A stretch of 11,622 bases of DNA from Abditibacteriota bacterium. Lineage in GTDB: Bacteria; Armatimonadota; UBA5829. The notes under the pieces are model-generated. The model saw only the letters and a list, made by a program, of their open reading frames with translations, had not been told where the DNA came from and made no database searches. A program made the position numbers and the translations under genes. The DNA lies in NCBI GenBank assembly GCA_017959625.1, contig JAGDAG010000319.1:1-11622 (forward strand). Direction: 5' to 3'. Below, piece by piece: positions 7,289 to 11,622 of this stretch; position 1 is the stretch's first letter; each line of letters begins with the position of its first letter.

Positions 7289-8386
7289 ATGCGGATAAAA
7301 AAGCTTCGTATCAAAAATCTCAGATGCATAGAAGATCTGGAATTTGACGCAAATCGGGACCTGAATCTGATCCTTGGGGACAACGCCCAGGGAAAAAGCA
7401 CCATTCTGGAAAGCATATTTCTTTTATGCACCAGCAAGAGCTTCAGGACCGGTCACGACAAAGAGCTGATAAAAACCGACGAAAACGTAAGCCTTGTTTT
7501 TGCGGAAGCGGAAAGGGAAAAAAGGAATCCCGTGAAGGTGGAGCTGGCTTTGGTGAGGAACGCCGCGAAGCAACTGAAAATAAACGGAGTCCGCAAAAGG
7601 CGCATCCCGGATCTGTTCGGCGAGATAAACTGCGTGGTTTTCTCTGCGGAAGATACAGCCATGCTCAGAGGGGAACCGAAAGCCCGCAGGCATTATCTGA
7701 ACCTGGACATTTCGCAGCTTTATCCCGCTTACGCCCAGCTGTACGGGGAATACAAAAAGATACTTGCCCAGAGGAACACGATGCTGCGGGAGATCTCGGC
7801 GAATCCGGACAAATACCCTCCGGCTTTTCTGGACGTCTATGACGAAAAAGCGGCATCCCTTGGCGCCGCTCTCATAGAAAAGCGCCTCGTATATACAAAG
7901 GCTCTTTTCACGTATGCGGAGGAGTTTTACAGAAGCATCACGGACAGCGAGGATGCGGAGTTTTCCTACGTATCTTCGGTAAAATACGCTTCCGGGGAAA
8001 AACAGGAGATAGAAGGAGCCATGAAAAAACAGCTGGCGGAAAAACGGGCTTCGGACATAATATACCATACTACCTGCTGCGGGCCCCACAGGGACGACAT
8101 ATCGGCCGTGGTGAACGGCATGCCCGCAAAGACCTACGGTTCGGCGGGACAGCAGCGCAGCTGCGCCATGGCCCTGAAGCTGGCGCAGATATATCTTATA
8201 TACGATCTCACCGGAGACTATCCGGTGGTGCTGCTGGACGATTTTGCCAGCGAGCTGGACAAGGGAAGGCAGAAAAAAGCGCTGGACGCCGCAAAAGACA
8301 ACTGCCAGTGTTTCATCACCGCCACCCATACGGAGAAAAACGTTTACGGCAAGATCTTCAGCGTCAAAGGAGGGAAGCTCGTATGA
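7289..8386 (+). CDS. recF: DNA replication and repair protein RecF
   Basis: RecF is an SMC-like ATPase that, with RecO and RecR, loads RecA at single-strand gaps. The product is 365 residues, normal for RecF. It begins MRIKKLRIKNLRCIEDLEF and has Walker A GDNAQGKST (about residues 30-38), the RecF region SKSFRTGHDKELI, the SAEDTAMLRGEPKARRHYL segment, the ABC signature GSAGQQRSCAMALKLAQ, and Walker B VVLLDDFASELD followed by a D-loop-like DKGR. TATHTEKN lies near the C terminus. All key residues are present. No ribosome-binding site is seen upstream; the 5' DNA is extremely AT-rich. Its stop overlaps the dciA start by ATGA. The recF-dciA order matches the origin-proximal cluster of many bacteria. 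Confidence 0.97.
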   Translation: MRIKKLRIKNLRCIEDLEFDANRDLNLILGDNAQGKSTILESIFLLCTSKSFRTGHDKELIKTDENVSLVFAEAEREKRNPVKVELALVRNAAKQLKINGVRKRRIPDLFGEINCVVFSAEDTAMLRGEPKARRHYLNLDISQLYPAYAQLYGEYKKILAQRNTMLREISANPDKYPPAFLDVYDEKAASLGAALIEKRLVYTKALFTYAEEFYRSITDSEDAEFSYVSSVKYASGEKQEIEGAMKKQLAEKRASDIIYHTTCCGPHRDDISAVVNGMPAKTYGSAGQQRSCAMALKLAQIYLIYDLTGDYPVVLLDDFASELDKGRQKKALDAAKDNCQCFITATHTEKNVYGKIFSVKGGKLV

Positions 8387-8742
8387 ACAGAAGAATGCCG
8401 AAAAGATCTTCCGTCCTTCCCGTTTCCGCGGCCCTTTCCCGGTTCAGCCGGAGATATTCCGCTTCCCTGAGCGATTTTCTGCGGTGCTGCATCCTGTGGA
8501 GAAAAGCGGCGGGAGACTATACCGCCAGGGCAAGCTACGCCTATAAATGCCGGGGAGGGACGCTTTTTATAAAATGCAGGACCAGCGCCTGGGCGGAAGA
8601 ACTGAAAAATATGGCTCCGGATCTTATAAAAGCCCTCAACCGCGAAGAAGGGGGGGAACACATAAGGGCCCTGAGGTTCACCATAACCAATTTCACCGAT
8701 CCCGTCATGCCCCCGGAGGAGAAAAGGTCGCCCGACGTGTAA
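8383..8742 (+). CDS. dciA: DciA-like (DUF721) replicative helicase loader, C terminus interrupted by a stop
   Basis: DciA proteins help load the replicative helicase DnaB in bacteria lacking DnaC/DnaI-type loaders. This 119-residue product shows the DUF721 core: a helical N-terminal region (LSDFLRCCILWRKAAGDY, matching the conserved W-x-x-x-x-G), the strand GGTLFIKCRTSAWAEELKNM (matching the family's L-x-V-x-x-x-S-S-A-W-x-x-E-L), and ALRFTITNF. The start overlaps recF (ATGA) with a strong AAAGGAGG 9 bases upstream (8366-8373). At 8740-8742 a TAA ends the frame, yet the same frame then runs open for 47 more codons with sequence like the C-terminal helices of longer DUF721 proteins. The gene is therefore either truncated by one base change or carries a sequence error. 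The core domain is intact, so the short form may still work. Confidence 0.85.
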   Translation: MNRRMPKRSSVLPVSAALSRFSRRYSASLSDFLRCCILWRKAAGDYTARASYAYKCRGGTLFIKCRTSAWAEELKNMAPDLIKALNREEGGEHIRALRFTITNFTDPVMPPEEKRSPDV

Positions 8743-8886
8743 TTCGGCGCGGAGACCCTGAAAAAAGCGGACAGCATATCTTCTCTGGCAAATTCCCCTT
8801 CGCTGCGGACGGCGGTGAGAGAGGCGTATCTTGCCGGCAAAAAAAGAGAAATGCTGGACGATATGAACGGCATATCCGAAAAATGA
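8743..8886 (+). pseudogene. dciA: In-frame continuation of dciA after the internal TAA
   Basis: Directly after the TAA, in the same frame, 47 codons remain open to a TGA at 8884-8886. They begin FGAETLKKADSISSLANSP and continue SLRTAVREAYLAGKKREMLDD. This is an amphipathic helical segment with the D/N-x-x-LR-x-A pattern typical of the C-terminal tail of DUF721 proteins in several phyla. Codon use matches the flanking gene (AAA, GAA, GCG, ATA). I infer that the ancestral dciA spanned 8383-8886 (167 residues). No start codon with a ribosome site is seen for separate translation. Confidence 0.6.
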
Positions 8887-8908
8887 CTTTATAATTTTTG
8901 TCAGAGTG

Positions 8909-8937
8909 TTGATAATTATTGTGAAATGTGCTTTAAT
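8909..8937 (+). promoter_or_regulatory. Promoter for the TPR gene, with overlapping DnaA-box-like site
   Basis: The -35 TTGATA (8909-8914) and -10 TTTAAT (8932-8937) are separated by 17 bases. A TGTTGATAA 9-mer (8907-8915), identical to the best box pair member in the recF upstream gap, covers the -35. Transcription would start near 8944, leaving about 53 bases of leader with AAAGGA (8981-8986) 10 bases before the ATG. Confidence 0.6.
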
Positions 8938-8957
8938 TTATTATGTAGCACTTTTTT
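8928..8957 (+). terminator. Weak possible terminator for the recF-dciA unit
   Basis: GTGCT (8928-8932) pairs with AGCAC (8947-8951) across a 14-base AT-rich loop and is followed directly by six T (8952-8957). The stem is only 5 bp. It overlaps the TPR promoter, so it could only act on read-through transcripts from upstream. Confidence 0.3.
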
Positions 8958-8996
8958 CCAAAAACATAATCCAGTCAGTAAAAGGACGGTGCAATC

Positions 8997-9434
8997 ATGA
9001 CTATCGATTATGCGGATCTGGATTTCCAGTCTGTCAAGAACACCAACATAGGCAAGGGCTTTGAGCTTTTGAAGTCCAACGCCCTTAAAAACGCGATACT
9101 TACCCTTGAAGACGGAACAAGAGAGTATTCCACAAGCTACGAAGCTTTTGAATATCTCGGTATCGCCTATCTCATAGCCGGTTTTTTCAACCGGGCCATC
9201 GGAGCGCTTCAGAAGGCTTGTGAGATCAAGCCCGCTTCCGCTACCGCTCATTATAATCTTGCCGTTGCTTTCGAGAACGCCAGGGTATACAACGACGCTC
9301 TTACCCATTATACCCAGGCCGTGGAGCTGAATCCTACTCATACTCTTGCTCAGGACAAGATCATAGAGATCGCTCAGATAATCCCCGAAACCAAAAAAGG
9401 AAGGATCAAGCTTCTGAAGGGCCAGGGAGAATAA
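8997..9434 (+). CDS. Small tetratricopeptide-repeat protein
   Basis: This 145-residue protein has no signal peptide and so is probably cytoplasmic. Two clear TPR units (about residues 50-83 and 84-117) show the family pattern: AFEYLGIAYLIAGFFNRAIG followed by ALQKACEIKPAS, then AHYNLAVAFENARVYNDALT and HYTQAVELNPTH. A degenerate unit may precede them (residues 15-45). TPRs form helical scaffolds for protein contacts; the partner is unknown. The gene has its own promoter and a ribosome site (8981-8986), and the next gene starts 12 bases after its stop, suggesting an operon. It uses GCT, CTT, AAG and ATC more than recF and the GH-like gene do, which hints at higher expression (by eye, not computed). 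Confidence 0.9.
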   Translation: MTIDYADLDFQSVKNTNIGKGFELLKSNALKNAILTLEDGTREYSTSYEAFEYLGIAYLIAGFFNRAIGALQKACEIKPASATAHYNLAVAFENARVYNDALTHYTQAVELNPTHTLAQDKIIEIAQIIPETKKGRIKLLKGQGE

Positions 9435-9446
9435 CTAAGAGGTGAC

Positions 9447-10508
9447 ATGTTGAAAAAGATAGCGGCATTGATTATCGCCCTTTTGTGTTGTTCTGTCCTT
9501 TATGCCGAGACGCCCCTTGTTGTGGTGGACGGCGCTTTGGCATCGGTGGAGAACGCAGTGATAGGAGAAGGCGGACACGTGATGGTCCCTCTCCGGGATC
9601 TGGAAACTATCGGCTGGGGAAAGGTAGGCTTTTCCGGCGGGGAGACCACTTTTACCGACGGAAGAGTGGTTTTGGCCTTTGTGAAGAACTCCAGGAGCGC
9701 CAAGCTCAATTCCCTCAGTGTGAACCTGCCCGTGAGCACGTATCTTTTGAATTCCAGGCTCATGGTGCCCATGTCTTTCGTGGCAAAATCCCTGGGTTAC
9801 GACTACGAAACCAAAAAAGCCACCGTGGTGACCGTGACAAAAGGCGGAGAAACCGCCGTTAAGCCGTCCGTTCCCGCAGAGCAGAAGGCTCCGGCGGCGC
9901 AGCCTGCGCAGGAAGTCAAACCCTCCGCTCCGCCGGCTTCTTCGGGAGTCAACACCACCGGCAAGAACTGGTTCCAGGGGGCGGTGGCCTATAACGGCAA
10001 AAAGATCCAGGGAGTAAAGCTCACCCTGAAGACCGATCCCGGGGCAAAGGCCGTAAAGACCGCCGTTTCCGACAGGGACGGGGTATTTGCCTTTTACAAC
10101 ATACCCGACGGCAAATATCAGATAGTCATAGACAACAGGGACAACGAAAATTACAAAACGCTGGTTTTTGGCGGCTTTTCCATATCCGGAGGAGCGGCCA
10201 AAAAGCTGAACAAAAACATAAACCTGGTGCTGGCACTCAACAACTGCAGCGTTACGAAGGACGGAGACTATTATGTGGTGAAGTGGAGCAACGTGAACAA
10301 TGTGAAGTTTTACAAGCTTTCCACGAAATGCGCCAACGCGAAGGCGAAGACTCCCGTCTTTACCTCCACGTCGAATTCCGTGCGCATCCCGGCTTCCCAG
10401 CTTTCTAAAGGGCAGATCTACGAGCTGAAGCTTATCGCCGTGACCGCAGCCAACCTTACCATAGGCCAGTCAAACGGAAAAAACTGGGTGCTTTCCACGG
10501 CAAATTAG
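9447..10508 (+). CDS. Secreted protein with copper-amine-oxidase-N-like, CarboxypepD_reg-like and Fn3-like domains
   Basis: This 353-residue protein has a clear Sec signal peptide (MLKKIAALIIALLCCSVLYA, cleavage near residue 20-21). Residues about 22-125 match the copper-amine-oxidase N-terminal-like (stalk) domain often found on exported Gram-positive proteins: VMVPLRDLETIG, SRLMVPMSFVAKSLGYDYE, KKATVVTVTKG. A Pro/Ala-rich linker (about 130-170) follows. Residues about 173-260 look like a carboxypeptidase-regulatory/SpaA-type beta-sandwich (GAVAYNGKKIQGVKLTL, DRDGVFAFYNIPDGKYQIVI). Residues about 263-353 resemble a fibronectin-type III or related sandwich (YYVVKWSNVNNVKFYKLS, QIYELKLIAVTA). 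It has no catalytic motif, so I infer a surface or binding role. The start is supported by AAGAGGTG just upstream and by the signal peptide. It lies 12 bases after the TPR gene. Confidence 0.85.
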   Translation: MLKKIAALIIALLCCSVLYAETPLVVVDGALASVENAVIGEGGHVMVPLRDLETIGWGKVGFSGGETTFTDGRVVLAFVKNSRSAKLNSLSVNLPVSTYLLNSRLMVPMSFVAKSLGYDYETKKATVVTVTKGGETAVKPSVPAEQKAPAAQPAQEVKPSAPPASSGVNTTGKNWFQGAVAYNGKKIQGVKLTLKTDPGAKAVKTAVSDRDGVFAFYNIPDGKYQIVIDNRDNENYKTLVFGGFSISGGAAKKLNKNINLVLALNNCSVTKDGDYYVVKWSNVNNVKFYKLSTKCANAKAKTPVFTSTSNSVRIPASQLSKGQIYELKLIAVTAANLTIGQSNGKNWVLSTAN

Positions 10509-10509
10509 A

Positions 10510-10545
10510 TTTTTACGCCTGTATCCCTTGATATTGGCGTAAAAA
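10510..10545. repeat. 10-bp perfect inverted repeat at the rpmB promoter
   Basis: TTTTTACGCC (10510-10519) is the exact reverse complement of GGCGTAAAAA (10536-10545), with a 16-base gap. The left arm starts just after the stop of the secreted-protein gene. The gap holds the rpmB -35, and the right arm lies in the -35/-10 spacer. T on the left and A on the right is the reverse of a terminator, so an operator-like site or a simple RNA hairpin is more likely. Confidence 0.6.
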
Positions 10546-10556
10546 AATGCTATAAT
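10528..10556 (+). promoter_or_regulatory. Strong extended -10 promoter for rpmB
   Basis: The -35 TTGATA (10528-10533), a 17-base spacer and the -10 TATAAT (10551-10556) fit consensus, with TGC directly before the -10 (extended -10). Transcription would start near 10563, leaving a leader of about 40 bases. Confidence 0.85.
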
Positions 10557-10601
10557 ATAATTTGCGCGACAGCCGAAAATCCAAAACAGGAGGAAAATAA
10601 A

Positions 10602-10844
10602 GTGTCCAGAATCTGTTCTGTGTGCGGAAAAGGCCCTCAGTACGGCCATAATATCAGACACATACACTCCGGTCAATGGGCGAGAAGAGCACCTAAAACA
10701 AACAAGGTGTGGTATCCCAATCTTCAGACTGTAAGAGCAGTTGTAAACGGCGAGACCAAAAGGATCAAGGTTTGCACCGACTGCCTTAAAAAGGGTCTTG
10801 TTGAAAAACCTGTAAGACAGATAATTACTACTGATGCAGAATAA
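10602..10844 (+). CDS. rpmB: 50S ribosomal protein L28, zinc-binding form
   Basis: L28 is a component of the large ribosomal subunit. The 80-residue product starts (M)SRICSVCGKGPQYGHNI and carries WYPNLQTVRAVVNGETKRI, the central conserved part of bacterial L28. Two CxxC pairs (CSVC near residues 5-8 and CTDC near residues 58-61) make it the zinc-ribbon form. It begins with GTG, chosen because a strong AGGAGG (10588-10593) lies 8 bases upstream and the protein start aligns with the family. It is transcribed alone from its own promoter and ends at a strong terminator. Its zinc ligands would make it a possible target of zinc-limitation control, but I see no Zur site. Confidence 0.97.
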   Translation: MSRICSVCGKGPQYGHNIRHIHSGQWARRAPKTNKVWYPNLQTVRAVVNGETKRIKVCTDCLKKGLVEKPVRQIITTDAE

Positions 10845-10869
10845 ATAAAAGTTGGCCGACAAAAAAAAT

Positions 10870-10910
10870 ACGGAAGTCTTTGAACTCGAGCAAAGGCTTC
10901 CGTTTTTTTT
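10870..10910. terminator. Bidirectional intrinsic terminator between rpmB and the convergent oxidoreductase gene
   Basis: A 13-bp stem with one G-T wobble (arms 10870-10882 and 10891-10903) encloses an 8-base loop and is followed by an eight-T tract (10903-10910). On the other strand an A-run at 10860-10868 provides the T-tract. It lies 25 bases after the rpmB stop and about 10 bases beyond the stop of the - strand gene, so it can end both transcripts. Confidence 0.92.
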
Positions 10911-10919
10911 ATCGCGGAT

Positions 10920-11622
10920 CTATTTATCCGATGCGGCTATAAGCCCTTCCAGCAGGGCGGCGTATTCGTCTCCGTCCAGAGGAAAATCCACCTTTTTGTC
11001 TTTGAGAGTGCTCATAAGTATCCCGTTGGCGAGCTCCACGCTCATAAGGCCTTCTTCTCCGGGGGCTATGAGCTTTTCGTCGAACAGGATGGAATCCACA
11101 AAGTTCTGCAGCACCTGAGGATGCTGGTTGATGACGGGAGTGGCGGGGATCCCCACTTCGATGGTCTCCTGCTTCGGGTGCGACCAGGGCCTGTCGGTGG
11201 TGTCGGAGAATTCCTGGACGGGAACGTCGGTTTTTGTCAGGAGCAGCTTTCCTTTCTCCATGACCAGCTTTCCCCTGTCTCCCGCGATCTCCAGCCTGTT
11301 GGTGCCGGGAAATTCTCCCGTGGTGGTTATGAACAGGCCGTTGGCTCCGTTGGGCAGCGTTATGTAGGCGGTCACTTCGTCTTCCACTTCTATTTTATGG
11401 AATTTTCCGAAAGAACAAAAGCTCCTTACGGAGGCGGGCATCCCCAGAAAATAGCACAAAAGGTCCAGGTTGTGGGGGCACTGGTTGAGCAGCACTCCTC
11501 CTCCTTCTCCCTTCCAGGTGGCTCTCCAGGTGCCGGAGTCGTAATAAGCCTGGCTTCGGAACCAGTCTGTGATGGTCCAGCTGAAGCGGCGGATGTCTCC
11601 CAGGACCTTGTTGTCAAGGAGC
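10920..11622 (-). CDS. Gfo/Idh/MocA-family oxidoreductase, C-terminal part (cut by window edge)
   Basis: These enzymes are NAD(P)-dependent dehydrogenases, mostly acting on sugars, inositols and related polyols. About 234 codons are visible, reading leftward from the window edge (first full codon at 11621) to TAG at 10920-10922. The sequence contains the family's C-terminal alpha/beta domain: VLGDIRRFSWTITDWFR, the segment YYDSGTWRATWKGEGGG, and LLNQCPHNLDLLCYFLG with the conserved active-site His. The beta-sheet part follows (DEVTAYITLPNGANG, NRLEIAGDRGKLVME), and the end is typical (FPLDGDEYAALLEGLI). The Rossmann NAD-binding half and catalytic EKP lysine lie outside the window. An internal ATG at 11493-11495 is not the start, because conserved sequence continues upstream. 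It converges with rpmB across a shared terminator. The substrate cannot be told. Confidence 0.93.
   Translation of the reverse strand, partial: LLDNKVLGDIRRFSWTITDWFRSQAYYDSGTWRATWKGEGGGVLLNQCPHNLDLLCYFLGMPASVRSFCSFGKFHKIEVEDEVTAYITLPNGANGLFITTTGEFPGTNRLEIAGDRGKLVMEKGKLLLTKTDVPVQEFSDTTDRPWSHPKQETIEVGIPATPVINQHPQVLQNFVDSILFDEKLIAPGEEGLMSVELANGILMSTLKDKKVDFPLDGDEYAALLEGLIAASDK

Noticed and set aside
8740..8742. The internal stop of dciA as selenocysteine or pyrrolysine recoding
   Set aside because: The codon is TAA, not TGA or TAG, and no structured element is visible downstream.
10510..10545. Hairpin after the secreted-protein gene as an intrinsic terminator
   Set aside because: The T-run is on the 5' side and the A-run on the 3' side, so no U-tract follows the stem on either strand.
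1..11622. CRISPR array, tRNA/rRNA genes, transposase or toxin-antitoxin/defence system
   Set aside because: No regularly spaced repeats, no cloverleaf-like sequence, and no transposase, integrase or defence-type protein were seen; the genes are mainly housekeeping or envelope related.

Overview
This is a gene-dense bacterial window. All genes run on the + strand up to about 10844; one partial gene then converges from the right on the - strand. The proteins point to the Gram-positive/Terrabacteria side: a relA-dtd pair with a 4-base overlap, serS, a recF-dciA pair, a zinc-type ribosomal protein L28, and a secreted protein with a copper-amine-oxidase-N-like domain. Frequent ATA (Ile) and AGG/AGA (Arg) codons, a large secreted glycoside-hydrolase-like protein and a Gfo/Idh/MocA oxidoreductase would suit a Firmicutes or Armatimonadota/Abditibacteriota-like gut or environmental lineage. 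That placement is only a guess.

Layout. Bases 1-180 hold an internal piece of an M16C insulinase-type peptidase. Without any stop it changes, in another frame, into a RelA/SpoT homologue lacking its N-terminal hydrolase half (180-1751). This is a chimeric junction, real or from assembly. Then follow dtd (1748-2197), a textbook sigma70 promoter driving a 920-residue secreted glycoside-hydrolase-like protein (2247-5009), serS (5028-6311) and two small overlapping single-pass membrane proteins (6313-7040).

The centre of interest is the 248-base gap 7041-7288. It is about 37% GC, filled with DnaA-box-like 9-mers on both strands, and ends in a stretch of about 15% GC that abuts recF (7289-8386). 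With recF and dciA beside it, this looks like a replication origin or a DnaA-controlled region, although dnaA and dnaN are not in the window. dciA (from 8383) has an in-frame TAA at 8740-8742, after which the same frame stays open with family-like sequence to 8886.

A second transcription unit starts from a promoter near 8909-8937 whose -35 is overlapped by a DnaA-box-like 9-mer. It encodes a small TPR protein (8997-9434) and a secreted multidomain beta protein (9447-10508). rpmB (L28, 10602-10844) has its own extended -10 promoter overlapping a 10-bp inverted repeat, and ends at a strong terminator shared with the convergent Gfo/Idh/MocA gene (10920-11622, cut by the window edge).

I see no CRISPR array, tRNA, rRNA, insertion sequence or recognisable defence system. 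The most useful observations are the origin-like gap, the interrupted dciA and the peptidase/RelA junction.
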